A DNA stretch of 64,000 nucleotides. Source: Acheta domesticus (taxonomy: Eukaryota; Arthropoda; Insecta; Orthoptera; Gryllidae). The notes under the pieces were generated by a model, which saw nothing but the letters and a program-made list of their open reading frames with translations, was not told where the DNA came from and did no database searches. Position 1 is the first letter of the stretch. The number at the start of each line of letters is the position of its first letter. The position numbers were made by a program, and so were the translations under genes. The stretch is from positions 264,076,925-264,140,924 of the forward strand of contig JAHLJT010000631.1 in the NCBI GenBank assembly GCA_031308135.1, given 5' to 3'. Shown in pieces: positions 22,581 through 35,152 of the stretch.

Positions 22581-23455
22581 AACTTAAGCTCCAATATTTT
22601 AGTTGTAGAAAGACACCAAACAATTTTTGAACTGTTGCAATTTTTAAAAATTAAGAAAATTCAACAAATATCAAACATTTACCATTTTTATCAGCCTAGA
22701 TCACTCTATTCTGTAAAAAATTAAAGAATAAATTTGAAGCCGTTTTTGAGAAAATGTTAATTTAAAATTGCCTTCATATCCCGCAAAATTATGCGAAAAC
22801 CATTCATATATTGAAAAAAATTATACATTGCCTCATTTAAATAATTAATTTTGAAGAGAAGATTTCTTTCAAAAAATAAATCTCTTCAAATCAATTACGT
22901 ATGGAATAAAATAATAACAGTGGAATCAATATACTTCAATATGATTCTCAACGAGCAACTTATGAACTTTTGCAAATTTAAAAAAATTCGGGACCGCAGG
23001 TTACCATTTTTTAAGCGTACTTTCCTGTATCGAAAAAAAAAACTTGCAGCCATTATCGAGAAAAAATTGAAAATGATCTTAAGACTTCATGTAAAGAATC
23101 CTTCAAAACTAAAACATTTGTTTAAATTTCAAGGGGCCGCAACAACAGTGAGATCGATCTGAAAATATCAGTTTTGATGAAAATTCTACTTACCGATTCC
23201 CCTTGCATTGTTCAGAAACAGACGGACGGCGAGGTGGGCGGGCGGACAGAAGGATGGACATGGGTACATTTTGACATAAAACATTTGTTCGATGTGCTGG
23301 CCTACGGAAAGCAAATTGTGAATACACAACACATTGGAGGAAGTAATTTACTACGTATAGGAACAAGAATTTTTTGCTTTTCCTTTTGAAGGGCCAATAA
23401 TACGCATCTTTTCTGCCGAAAAGATCGTCGTGTTTTGCTGCTGCGTTATGTATAT
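22581..23455 (+). repeat. Dispersed tandem-monomer repeat, copy 3b, directly abutting 3a
   Basis: TTTTAGTTGTAGAAAGACACC at the left matches TTTTGTAGTTGGAGAAAGACGCC of copy 2. AAGCCGTTTTTGAGAAAATG near 22738 and GCAGCCATTATCGAG near 23047 are successive monomers ~310 bp apart. The tail has GAGATCGATCTGAAAATATC, TTGTTCAGAAACAGACGG, ACACAACACATTGGAGG and CTGCCGAAAA. Copies 3a and 3b form a head-to-tail pair. Confidence 0.65.
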
Positions 23456-23997
23456 GCCAACTATATGTCTATAATGGACTAGTAGCTCAAAAACAGACCC
23501 ATATCATTCAATAATCAAAATAAGATTGATGAATACAAACAAATAAACAAACAAACGTATGTCACGTCAATAAAGCACAGGACAAAATTATCTTAGTCCA
23601 TAAATGATAGTAGAAAATCGCGGAGATGAATAGGTAAAAAATAATGTGAAACAATAATTTCCGATGTATTTGTTGCATCACCTCTGGAGCTTAGACGTAT
23701 TAATGCCCAAATTTATTTCTTACTTCAAAATAATCTAAATATGTCGAAACAGTATGACCGATTTAGAAAGAATAAAATAAATATCAGAATATGAAATATG
23801 TCAAGAAATAATCGTGTCGCTCTTTAGCTGCTTCTCCCCTACTATTTTAACTTGTGTAAATTTATACATATTTACGTACGTACATATTTGTAGTGGGTAC
23901 AGTGGCGGCCTCATTTGTTTGAATGAATATCTCGTTACGGTTGGCTTTGCGGGAAAAATTAGGCAATTCTTCAAACCTTCAATAGGTTCATAGGACT

Positions 23998-24204
23998 ATG
24001 GAAAAGCAATTTCGCATGCAAAATGTGCTAGCCGTCACTTACAGAAAGAACAAAATGATGCAGTTCCAAATTACCTTCCATTATATAGTGCCAAAAACTG
24101 GCATAGACATTACTCACAAACCAACTTCTCTTTTTTATTTGATGGAGCACATAGCGGTCTCATTAGACCTGACTGAATTCAGCAAAGTCAGTACCGAATA
24201 TTAA
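23998..24204 (+). CDS. Small hypothetical ORF (68 codons)
   Basis: ATG frame starting MEKQFRMQNVLAVTYRKNK and ending at a TAA. Composition is balanced for an AT-rich region and contains few low-complexity runs. No family, no clear promoter and no splice sites were recognised. It may be a fragment of an old transposon or chance. Confidence 0.15.
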   Translation: MEKQFRMQNVLAVTYRKNKMMQFQITFHYIVPKTGIDITHKPTSLFYLMEHIAVSLDLTEFSKVSTEY

Positions 24205-24909
24205 TTCGGCTTCGGTGCTTGTAAATAAATGCTAGTTGTCTCATTCTACGATCGTGATAATCAGAAAAATATTCACTGAAAGATCTAGTGTAGAAACGCC
24301 AAAGGGAAGTCATTAATCATATGAAAAACGCGACCATGTGAATGAAGAATATTGTGCTCTTAAGTATCTTTCCAAGAAGGAATGTACGCACAGTCGCTGA
24401 ATCTTGCCAACGCACTGACATGTCGCAATTGTTTCTCTAGTCTCTACTAGGGCAGCAAGAGCGACGGCAGATTAATATCTTGTGCACTGTCTTCCAGGGC
24501 CGGCGGTTGGTGTTAATTCCGAAAGGGTAACTGACCCAGGTGAGGAGTCCTCCCTCTCTTCTCCCTCAACCCTTCCTTCCCTCCTACCGAAAATAGATAT
24601 GAAGGGAAAATAGAAAACAGTTTTTTTTTCAATTTGTCATGTTTATTAATAAATTTTCATCAAGTTGTTATCACATTTATTTATCATTACATTTATTTTT
24701 ATATACCTTCAAAAGAGTTCATTTTTGCAATGCAAAAACAGGGCTGCTCTTTTTTAAATTTAAACTCAGTTATCAATTTTTGTAAATATATTTTGTCAGT
24801 TGTCGCTACAAACATGAAAATTATAATACTGTTGAGCCGATATTGCAACATAGGTTGAGGTAGGTTTTGAGTCGACGGAATACCGAGAAATTTCGTTCTT
24901 TTCTGGAAT

Positions 24910-25290
24910 TTGACGTTTCTGGAATATTTCTCTCTCCCCAAATCTCGAGTGGGTATTTTACCTACTCAAAATTTTCCCTTTGAGTGTAGCTACCCACTAT
25001 ATCCGTATTATCCGCCGGGATTGCTGTTCTGTGGCCTTTGCTCGCTTGGTGCAGTTCTTTGTGCCCCATCATCGGTTCGGAGGACATGCGTGCAATTAGA
25101 AAGGTTTCACGACTCTGTCACTGAACGGGTTTACTATCCTGTCTTGTTTAGTCCAAAAAAACTTTCCAAGTATTGTTATAAGTCTTTTGCTTTTCCGAGG
25201 CTTCAAGAAAAAATGGGCTTTTATATTTCAAGTTACTTCGATTTCAAGGATGTGACGCTCACTGGTTATGGTCGGTCGCAATGCTTGTGA
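24910..25290 (+). CDS. Stop-free stretch of 126 codons without early ATG, possible exon
   Basis: An open frame that does not begin with ATG (first in-frame ATG is about 100 codons in). It encodes a Cys/Tyr/Phe/Leu-containing peptide (…LLFCGLCSLGAVLCAPSSV…) with fairly natural composition. It might be an internal exon or chance; no acceptor, donor or family could be assigned. Confidence 0.15.
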   Translation: MTFLEYFSLPKSRVGILPTQNFPFECSYPLYPYYPPGLLFCGLCSLGAVLCAPSSVRRTCVQLERFHDSVTERVYYPVLFSPKKLSKYCYKSFAFPRLQEKMGFYISSYFDFKDVTLTGYGRSQCL

Positions 25291-25694
25291 CAAAAACCGT
25301 CCGCCATTACGTAGACATTGATCCACTCTTTTCAGAGAAGTATTGTTCGATGTGTGCCCTCGATTTTACTGCAATATAATCTCAACTTGAAAAAAACAAC
25401 AACTGAGTTTGCTTAATAACTTGGCAAACTTTGTTTAGCTGATTTTGTTTGCAATATATTGGTGTAGAATACGAGACAAATTAGATGTCGATATTTTGTA
25501 ATGGCTTGAAAAACAGCGTTCACAGTTCTTCATGTATTGATTTTCAACAATATTCATTTACATAAAAAATTGCATTTAATGCAATTTCAAAATATTGTGT
25601 AATGAGAGTCAGTAGCAGGCAAAGGTTAAGACTAGAATTTATGTATGTCTTATCATTTTTTAGAGGTGGAAATTGAAATACTATTCTTTTGATT

Positions 25695-26233
25695 CATTGA
25701 TCGCTTAGTGATTTCGAGTAGGTCAACTACTAAGATGATTAGTCCCGTAAGTGACATAACTGATTTTCCTCGGGAGGGTGGCGGTATTCTTATTCCGCTG
25801 GATGGTGAGATCCAGATCCAATACACCGTCGGCTGGAACAGTTGTCCCCAACCAGGTATCCCCTATCAGCGGGGCATCGCCCCAGGCCGGGACAAGACCT
25901 GAGCTCCCGACTGATCTCCGGCACATGTGGTAGTGTAGAGCACGTGTGTGTGTAAGGGGATGAGGAAAAGACAAGGAGGAGGAAGGAATGATCGCGCCTG
26001 GTCCGTGGCTCGTTTGTTAGGGTACTGTTCTGGCATTCGCCTGGTGTTGATCGGAGAAACCACGGACAACTACCGACGAGAGCAGCCGGACGCCAGAATC
26101 TTCATCAGATAACGGCTGAATTCGGCCTAGTTATAAAGATAGAGTCGAAAATCCTGCCACCGTCCGGAATCGAACCAAGGACCTCCCGAACAGAGGCACT
26201 GAAGTTACATCAGTTGAGCTACCTCTCCCGGTT
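25695..26233 (-). mobile_element. SINE-1, near full-length copy with tRNA-like head
   Basis: Read on the minus strand from 26233: GGGAGAGGTAGCTCAACTGA (A box) and GGTTCGATTCC (perfect B box, 26166-26176) at tRNA spacing, then CAGGATTTTCGAC, GGCGTCCGGCTGCTC, CACCAGGCGAATGCC, a pyrimidine-rich block with ACACACAC, GGGGATACCTGGTTGGGG, GATCTCACCATCCAGCGG, TTACGGGA and a GAAATCACT-ATCAAT end. Same order of blocks in copies at 1-156, 46490-47030 and 52130-52590. About 540 bp is long for a SINE. No target duplication was visible. Confidence 0.85.
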
Positions 26234-29200
26234 TGAATTTGTATTGGAAGTAACGTCTTTAGTTGAATGTGGGATTTGTAACTCCGTGCGATAAGGAAGG
26301 ACATCAGTTAATTGGAATTACACGCATTTGAACAGTTTTTTGTGATATGACCGTAGTTATTACAAAAAACCTTTTTAAACTGAATGGTTTCATAGGAGGA
26401 TTACACTTACCAAAAAGGGGAATTTCTGTAAAAAATTGAAATGACTCTGGTAATTTCTGTTGATCATCCGGAAAAACAAATGTTTAATGGCAAAAACTTA
26501 TCTTGTTAATCATATATGATTAAATCCTACTCGAAGAAAAGTTAATAAGACATACAACGTATTTAATAACATTTCTTGAACCCCTTGATGTGTAACACTC
26601 GGGTAAAATTTGACAAGCTCGTTCTTTCGTGCCGGAAAATTAATCGCCTGATTGGGAAAACTGGATTAGATTAAACTGTGTTCTTGTTATTGCAGATGTA
26701 ATAATTTGCGGTTTTCTTGCTGCAGAAATGTACGTGCAGTCTAATATTCCAAATTTTCAAAGCAAATTTAATTTGGAAAGGGTGGTTTAGGAAAGGTAGC
26801 TAATTGAGCATTGAATTCTACAATTGGCTTATAATTTGTCGATATATTGGATATTGTCGATAGTAGTATTTCTATCCTGGGTGAAAAAGAGATTGCTTAG
26901 TAATGTTCTTACTGTTCAGGTTTTCAGTAGCTTTGTTGAGAGCTTGAGAGGTCTCCATGATTAAGTTCGAGGTTCAGTCGCTGACATTGGAAGGAAATAA
27001 ATCTTTCCTTCTGAACTGAGGACAAGATTCTTAATACTTCACAAGAAATTACGTTAAATCACGAAATATCGACAACAGCTATCACTTTTCACGTCGCAGA
27101 GATCCACAGCGCCAGTGACCGCATGCACAATGTGATTTCTCCTGGAGCAAGCAGACGTCACGTTAATCAGAGCGCTAAGACGTAGTCAGAGTGTAACGAG
27201 TATTCTAATAGTTTAGAATATAGCACGAAACATTTCTCACTAAATAATAAGAGGAAACATTCTGTAGATATTTTAAACTTTTTTATTCATATATATTACT
27301 AATGTAGTTAATCTATATTACTAATTTCGTAGTGTGTCCAGGACCAGGCTGACAAATATCGGCATCAAAACCTATATTCTCCAAAGAACATTCTTTGGTT
27401 TTACACATTTTGATAAACCGCATTACGAAAATGTACGCAATTATTTGTTGGTACTATGGTCCGTTTTCATTTTAACCGATTGTCCTCTGGTCTAAATTTC
27501 TAAAATGTGTAGCAACTTCGAATGTCACGCTGATGCCATAAAGTGCTGACGCGAGGTCGCGAGTCGTAGAAATCATTGCGACTACTTTTTCAGAGGAACT
27601 AAGGAATGACACATTCACGAATGTTTGCGCACTGCAGTCAAATTACTGCTAGTCTTCTGTGCACAGCACTCACAAGTATTGAAGCCCTTATATTGCTGTG
27701 GGCCACTAGTTAAAATAATATTTTGGAATTGAATGTAGCTATTGTGAGAAGGTTATTAAATTAAGCTGACAAGGGCAACCTTAAACGTTATGAAGACGAG
27801 AGAAAACGCGGGTGGTATATTTGTTTGTAGGATCTTGACAATGTTATGGTAGTAGTAATTTCACCCGGCCTACCATGGGACGAGTAAGTGAGAGAATGAC
27901 ATTTTACCGAAAAGCAAAGCTAAACTAAAATAATATACCAGAGCCAGAGAAATTACACAAATTAACGTTGTTGTCAAGCAGAGGGGAAAATAATTAAGGC
28001 ATATTATGTTACTCATTTGTAATATGCCAAATGGCGATGAAATAACTATTTTTCTTCTTATTACGGAACTGTAATTTTACACACAAACAATGTTTATACT
28101 TGTTTTATTTCTATTACTAATAATAAACGACTACAGAATAATTTAAAGGATTTGTTTAATATTCTGGTTATTGAAACGTTTCTCTTTTTGCTGTAGGCAG
28201 CCCCATGTCGGGTTGAAAATGCCATTTGGAAAGGTTTAATATAAGCGGTTCCAAGTTGGGCACTAATTGGGGAACTTTTGCCATACGCTGCCTTATGGTG
28301 GACATGCCGTTTTCAAAAGTTTACTATACGTTTGAAACGTATCCTGATTTCTAAACAATTTAATTTTGTAATAATTCCTGTAGATGCCCGACTTCTTAAT
28401 TACATACATTGTTGAACAATACTAGTCGACTACTTATCTAGCACAGACTGGGTACACTCTTGAAAATGTATTTCGTCTAATGTGATTGTTGTGCGGGATC
28501 TAATTATTAAATTAAATAAATCATCCTTTTCTCAATAAAAAGGTTTGCAATATTTATTGAAAACTCAAATGTTCTTTAAATTTTAACTTTATTATTGAAT
28601 TTACATAATTTAGAGCTATTCAGTTCCTTTTTGAGCATGCTGTGTTAATCAAAATAACAATTTCTTAAGGCTTTAAAATGTCTCGATAATATTTCTACGC
28701 AAAGATTTCGTAATTTTGACTGCCGGACGTTTTTCGTGACGCTTACAATTCGTTGAGATGATTCAGCTTATGACGCCGCCGAGAAGAAATTCCACCGGGT
28801 AGAATGTTGGATGCGGGAATCTTCGATTCTTGCTCTTGAAATTTAAACTTGTTGCCCCTCCAATATAATTACTAATTACGTGTTATACCATTTATAAACA
28901 AATTAATGATAGAATAAATTTATTTAAAAATTTAAACTTCTAAACATAATATTTAGAATATCACAAACCATTTACACTTTACTGCACACGCGGATATCTC
29001 GGTTGGACTTCTATATTTCGACTTTTTTCATCCGCGTTGTCTAAACTTCCTGCTTACCGGACAGTACCATTAATTGAAATATTTCCTTGACGAAACTTCA
29101 CCATTGAAATCATCTTTGAAGTTTAAATTTTGTAAGCTCACTTTAATTATTCTATCTTTGAGCAACAAAATCCTAAACTATCTACCGTCTACTATCTACC

Positions 29201-30739
29201 GGCCGAACTCCCGTAAGCCTATATGCATTGGTCTCCGCATCTGAATGTCGTCTGTATGCGTCGTCTTCCGTATATGAATCATATCTGACAAAATCACAGT
29301 TATTAAAAAACATGTCACTTCCGTTTCCACTTGCTTTTTTAGCTTTCCATAATCAGTTTCATCATTGACCTTACTCATTTCCAGTCATCTTATTCTGACC
29401 TGAGTCTACACTGGTATTAAAACAAGGCATAATATGTCGTATATTTCTTCAATACTTCATGTGGGGCAATCTAATAAATTTTTATATTTCAAAATTAGTC
29501 AGTCTCTCAAATCCTGAATGTCTTTCATTGCTATCATAAGTATCCAACGTTCAATATTTAGCGTCTATTTCAGTCACGAACACACACACGAGCTCTGAAA
29601 ATCGTATTGTAATATTAGCATTTGATTTTCATCTTTAAAAACGTGTCTACCAAATGTCCTAATGTAAAGTGTAATGCAACACATATATTTTACCTCCGGG
29701 TTCCAATGCCAAAAATAAACACTAAAAGTTTTTGTGTACAATGAAATTTGAGCTTTTCACTCAATAAAATTTCGTGATATTTGCTTTGAATAAAATGTGA
29801 TGGTGGGCTCAACGTTTGGTATTGTTAACCGAGCTTATAGCACAAATACATCATTTGTACGTTATGTCGTTTTAATATTATCTACAGTTATTGCAGATGT
29901 CCTTGTTTCGGCGCGTACGAGCGTGTGTATGTGTAAATGTGCGTCAGCAAAGCAAAGAAAGCTACTTTTTTAAGTTCGAAAATTGACTGTTAGACTATAA
30001 AGCCTGCAAATACGCCGAACCACTTACATATTTTTAATTTACATAATTATAGTTGAGGCGTTTGGTGGCAAATAACAAATGACGTTTCAAGTTACTTACA
30101 AAAGTTCAATGATCGTAATAACTAACGGAAATGTGCTGCACATAAAATGTGAATGAGTTTTCTGGAATCTAAAGTTAATATGATATAAAGGGAACCTTTG
30201 TATCTCAGTTACTAGAAAAGCGTAATAAATCAATAGTTTATTTTATTTTATTTTCGCAAAATGTCAGAAATCATCTACTACTCCCAAATGTCTCAGTTGT
30301 GAACAAATTGCAAAAAAAGGGTCAGATTTTACATTTATATCTGGGATGTAAAAATAGGGATCATCTAGGCATTCGCTTTAAGAAATTGAGTAAACCAAGA
30401 AAAACCTTATGGTCGTAAACAACTACGAAGGACAAATGGTCAAAAATCTGCGAGAGTCTCAAAATATATACAGAATTTTGATTACTTTATATACTTGAAT
30501 ACTTGATATTCAATTTGATCTCCCAGTCGCTCCGTTAACAAACACTTATCAATATCAGCATATTTATCGTCGCAGAGAACCAAGCATACAATGCAGTCAT
30601 GCACAGTTGATAAGCGAGCCATGAGAAGTTGAGTTTCAATATGAGGCTATTTCACTACGAAAGCAATGATGTACTAACCGCAAACAATGTTTTCGTGGGA
30701 CCAGCTTCTCTTTAAATATAGCGAAAGTGAGAAGTATTA
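26234..30739. other. 4.5 kb AT-rich, no gene recognised
   Basis: No tandem array, SINE box or convincing exon was found. Minus-strand frame 29196-29378 begins with ATG and has a hydrophilic start but no recognisable family. Confidence 0.4.
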
Positions 30740-31010
30740 GAGAGCGTGGTTGCCAGCCCTGTTCGCAGGCTGTCGCCTTGAAGCGTCGTCTTTAGTCCGC
30801 TCGAAATGCGCAGCCACAATGAGCTCGCCCATCAAAAGACAGAAGGGGCGGCGGATACGGCGGAGTCTTTTGAAGGACGCCGTCGCCGTCTGCGCTGGCG
30901 ATGTATCGAACGCTTTCCGATCGTCTTACATTCCCAGAGCGCCGTCGCCACCCAATCACGGTAATTTTCTTTGTCGGCGGGCTGGTTTTTATTTGCTGTA
31001 AATCATATAA
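30740..31010 (+). promoter_or_regulatory. GC-richer island with possible first exon
   Basis: A CpG-containing island in a long AT-rich stretch, carrying a start codon in good context and a downstream GT donor. No TATA box was recognised upstream. Confidence 0.35.
30819..30960 (+). CDS. Candidate first coding exon, basic N-terminus, product unknown
   Basis: ATG at 30819 lies in CCACAATGAG, close to the insect start context. The frame (MSSPIKRQKGRRIRRSLLKD...) is open for 47 codons plus 1 base to a donor ATCACG|GTAATT (intron from 30961). The N-terminus is strongly basic, with a KRQKGRR-type patch that could be a nuclear localisation signal. An upstream ATG at 30806 opens a competing frame (MRSHNELAHQK...) that ends at a TAA overlapping the donor, so which frame is used, if any, is undecided. 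No family was recognised. Confidence 0.27.
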
Positions 31011-33949
31011 AGAATACTGAGTGTAAATATCGGTTGTACGCCCGGTTTCAGAAGGAAGTTAAACAGATTGTCCCAGCGCGATGTGCGAAAGAATCTGGAA
31101 CTTACGTGATTCTGTGAACTAAATTCGAAAATTCATCGCACCTAAAATTCTTCACTCTCGTTCATTATTAGAAGGCGTTGAGGCGGTGGACCTGACATCA
31201 AGCCACTTGGGACTGTGAAAGGAGCAAATATCGCTGGATGAAATGCAGATAACCGGCTTGGGCTGAAAAACAAAACGAAAATAAAGACAACATTAAAATG
31301 TATCGGAAATATAACAGACTTAAGGGAAAAAATATTACTTCAAATAAACACGTCATCATACTTTGGTAAGTCTATTCAATTCTGTCATTTTGAATTCGTA
31401 GGGCTTGTTCGTTGAGTAAAATAAAATAATTTAATATGGAAAATTATCTTTTAATTTTATATTTTTTATAACAGTAATGTCATAAATAAAACAATTCTTT
31501 TAATTGGCTCATTAATGAAATAAAATCCTCGACACTAATTTTTACATATTTCATTGACGTTTGAAAGTCTTCTCTGCGCTTTTCCACAAACAATAGTAAG
31601 AAAATGAGGTTGTATTGTATTTTTATTTACTTTTATTATTACTATTAGTAATGAATTACCTTTTTCTAAAAGTAAACAGTAATTAATTTGAGTTAAGAAA
31701 TTGGAAGTATTTAAGATTTCACCATTATTTTAATATTATCAAACTACATTTCTACTGTTGAACGATAATCAGGTTTTCCACTCGCAAATGAGTATTGACC
31801 TTTGACGTTGACGTAGAAAATAATGGTGACTATTACTGTTGTAAAACACATTCCCACATAAAAAATCACCTCAAGATTTTTACGACAAAAGAAAAAAAGA
31901 CTCAGATAAACATTTTTTACAAGAAATTAAATAGAAATGGGATTTTAACAATACAAAAATATCAGTACTAATGTAGGAAATAGTGATTCATTTCTTGAGC
32001 ACTTTCAGATAATTGATTTTATTATTAATATTAATATTATTATCTTTAATATTATAACTGATATTATTTCCATCAATATTATTATCATTAATATTGTCAT
32101 TAATAGTACTAACTTTAATATTATTAAAATTTTATTTTTCGCAATATCATTACAAAATATTTCGTTTTTATGTAGCATCGTCTTCAATGCCGCGACACGA
32201 CACCATCCACAGGCGCCCTTCAGCATTGAGTGTGCGGGTTCACCAGTTCAAATTCCATTACTACTCAAAGCCGCAGTGTAATTACACCATTCGTATGTAA
32301 GCAGTTGGTCTAGCAATGGTCATTTTATGTATTCAATATCATTGCTCGCACTGTTATGGTGGCTGGGATATTCTTAGCACGAGAGACGACTTCAATAATA
32401 GTGCGTTTCTCTACTCGCATCGACGTTGCTCCGGAACACTGCTCTGCACGAACGGGCGGATTCGTTTTAATACAGTTGACCTCTTTCTCGAGAACACATT
32501 TTCATAGCCGAGTATTACATTCAAAGTTTTATTTGTAATAGGTTATCTCGATAGCTACTTCACGTCGATAGAGCAAGAAACTTGTGAAAAATTCCTCCAA
32601 AATATCCGACTGCCTCTCCGACTTTCAAGTACAATGTCATAACATTTATTGGCAAACGGCAAAGTGTGTTTTATTGTCTCCGTACTTTGAGTTCCCAGAG
32701 GCAAAAGTTGCGGGATCCTTTGCAATGTGGTTCGTGTGAAGGGTTTTCTAAGCTATTGACGCTGACAGTCTAAGAGCTTGAAATTGTCAGTTTTAACATT
32801 TTGAATCGGGATTTACTTGAAAGCTCTGGAATAGGAATTAAAGGAATGCCTGCGCAAGACAGACAGACGCAAAAAATAACATTTCACATTTCACATTTAG
32901 GCGTTCATTTACTTTATGTAAAACGTGTAATGTGTAATGGACGTGATAATCACATATCCTTTGGAAAAACGGAAATTATTACGATGAAACAAATTATATA
33001 CTCGACACATTTTGTAAACCCAAGAGCAAAAATTGTACCGATCATTATTTTGTGAATATTACTTAAAATATTGAGTTAAAATAAATTGAGGTATAACTAC
33101 ATTTTTAGTTTTCCCAGACTTTTATGGACTCTTGTAATGGTATATAACATGTTACTTAAGTACAAGTCGCCTTGTGCGCAATGACATTGTTTACAAATAC
33201 TTTGTTTGCGATTATTGTGGCGGAAGTGGAAAATATTCTTTCTTAATTTATTGAAACAAAGGGTAAATTAAAATTAAATGGTACACACGACGATAAAGGT
33301 ACTTTATCTACTTGAAAAAGCACTCACGCCTTCGCCACTCCTGAGGTAACATTTTCCTCTAGTACATACAGTGTATCTTTATGTGTTATATAATAATTAT
33401 TACTACTAATAAAAAGTGAGAAAAGACATCTGATACGGAATATAATAAATTTTCATGTATGAAATGTGGCTGGAGTCAAATACTTCATGAACTTGAAATA
33501 TGAATATCGTATTGCAATGCAGCACTAAACTTTGGATTGTTTGAGTTATAAACAATAATGGGGGAGCTTTGTGAGCTGAATCTGGCACTGATTTTTAAAG
33601 CAATATTTATTATGGCATAGAAGTGCATGGAAGAAAAGTTGCAATTGGCTCGGAACTTCACATAATTCCTGAAGGATTTTACATTTAGTCGTGAAACTGT
33701 AAGATTAATCATAGTTTGGCGTGCCATAATGCACATTAATGGTTTTGAATGCAGCTGCATAATTTTCAGGAACATAACACAACAACTATAATTTTCCAAC
33801 GAGTGGAGCATAATTTGCTCCTAAACAGTTGGCACCGTTACGGAGGTCTCTTGATGTTTTCGGAACACTACCGAGCAACGTACAGAATGCGGTGTGAATA
33901 CCCGTGCTAGATTGGATGTTTCCAGGTCAGGGACCATTTCCCGCCGCGC
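31011..33949. other. AT-rich, no gene recognised; (TAATATTAT)-type repeat 32010-32130
   Basis: 32010-32130 is an irregular ATT/AAT trinucleotide-rich stretch (TTAATATTATTATC variants). Around 32230-32270 AGTTCAAATTCC resembles a B box but no A box pairs with it. 32340-32510 is GC-balanced and open in two frames with no recognised product. Confidence 0.4.
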
Positions 33950-34167
33950 CGTACTTAATGTGCGAGGCTGGCGTGCCGCAACCGCCGCCTGTTAACTTTC
34001 CATCCGCGCGTTTGACTGACGAGATTACGAGGCAGCCTCGCGAACATTAGACGACGATAACGCGCCGTCGGGCTTGGCCCGAGGCCTCGTGAGATAAGCA
34101 ACTGTAACGAGGTGCGATCCTTCTTGCTTCTCCGAGAGCGCCCCCTGGCACGCCAGGGCGGAACGAG
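33950..34167 (+). promoter_or_regulatory. GC-rich island with hairpins, upstream of 9-bp minisatellite
   Basis: GC-rich sequence with CpGs. Two compact hairpins are visible: CCCTGGC-AC-GCCAGGG (34143-34158) and TCGGGC-TTG-GCCCGA near 34068-34082. It leads into an ATG-open exon-like stretch and then the minisatellite. Confidence 0.35.
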
Positions 34168-34260
34168 ATGGGCAGTGAGGGGAAGCGGCTGAGGACGAGA
34201 CGGGAGGACGGCGGTGATGGAGGAGTGCTGAGGAGAGGAAGATTGCTCGGAACGGAGGAG
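34168..34260 (+). CDS. Candidate first coding exon (31 codons), product unknown
   Basis: ATG at 34168 (ACGAGATGGGC) opens 31 codons (MGSEGKRLRTRRED...) to a strong donor GAGGAG|GTGAGA with the intron from 34261, phase 0. If the donor is not used the frame runs on through the minisatellite as a Gly-Glu-Asp then Arg-Arg-Gly repeat to 35190, which is surely not a normal protein. No family was recognised. Confidence 0.18.
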
Positions 34261-34290
34261 GTGAGAAATACTATTGACGGCGAGAATGAG

Positions 34291-34635
34291 GAGGACGGCG
34301 AGGACGGCGAGGACGGCGAGGACGGCGAGGACGGCGAGGACGGCGAGGACGGCGAGGACGGCGAGGACGGCGAGGACGGCGAGGGCGGCGAGGACGGCGA
34401 GGGACGGCGAGGACGGCGAGGACGGCGAGGGCGGCGAGGGCGGCGAGGGCGCGAGGGCGGCGAGACGGCGAGACGGCGAGAACGGCGAGGACGGCGAGGA
34501 CGGCGAGGACGGCGAGGACGGCGAGGACGGCGAGGACGGCGAGGACGGCGAGGACGGCGAGGACGGCGAGGACGGCGAGGACGGCGAGGACGGCGAGGAC
34601 GGCGAGGACGGCGAGGACGGCGAGGACGGCGAGGA

Positions 34636-34679
<44 letters not shown>

Positions 34680-34914
34680 ACGGCGAGGACGGCGAGGACG
34701 GCGAGGACGGCGAGGACGGCGAGGACGGCGAGGACGGCGAGGGCGGCGAGAGGCGGCGAGGCGGCGAGGACGGCGAGGACGGCGAGGACGGCGAGGACGG
34801 CGAGGACGGCGAGGGCGGCGAGGACGGCGAGGGCGGCGAGGACGGCGAGGACGGCGAGGACGGCGAGGACGGCGAGGACGGCGAGGACGGCGAGGACGGC
34901 GAGGACGGCGAGGA

Positions 34915-34967
<53 letters not shown>

Positions 34968-35152
34968 ACGGCGAGGACGGCGAGGACGGCGAGGACGGCG
35001 AGGACGGCGAGGACGGCGAGGACGGCGAGGACGGCGAGGACGGCGAGGACGGCGAGGACGGCGAGGACGGCGAGGACGGCGAGGACGGCGAGGGCGGCGA
35101 GGACGGCGAGGGCGGCGAGGGCGGCGAGGACGGCGTGGACGGCGAGGACGGC
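34291..35152. repeat. 9-bp minisatellite GAGGACGGC with block structure
   Basis: About 95 units of GAGGACGGC, with a GAGGGCGGC variant that occurs in runs of three to five (near 34425, 34639 and 34918); the last two runs are ~279 bp apart, exactly 31 units, indicating block duplication. Three frame-breaking interruptions lie near 34400, 34450-34480 and 34748-34765. All long open frames here (GED, RRG, ART, PSS, VLA repeats) come from the 3n unit. The plus strand is purine-rich with no T except one GTG unit near 35134. Confidence 0.96.

Larger units (their letters stand above)
23456..25694. other. AT-rich, no gene firmly recognised
   Basis: Contains two weak open frames listed separately. An ACGTACGTAC alternating word lies near 23874. 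Near 24500 CAGGGCCGGC resembles one DNA-transposon end but has no partner. Confidence 0.4.

Noticed and set aside
24440..24460. TCTCTACTAGGGC as a Helitron 5' end
   Set aside because: A single short match with no CTRR end and hairpin found at a suitable distance.
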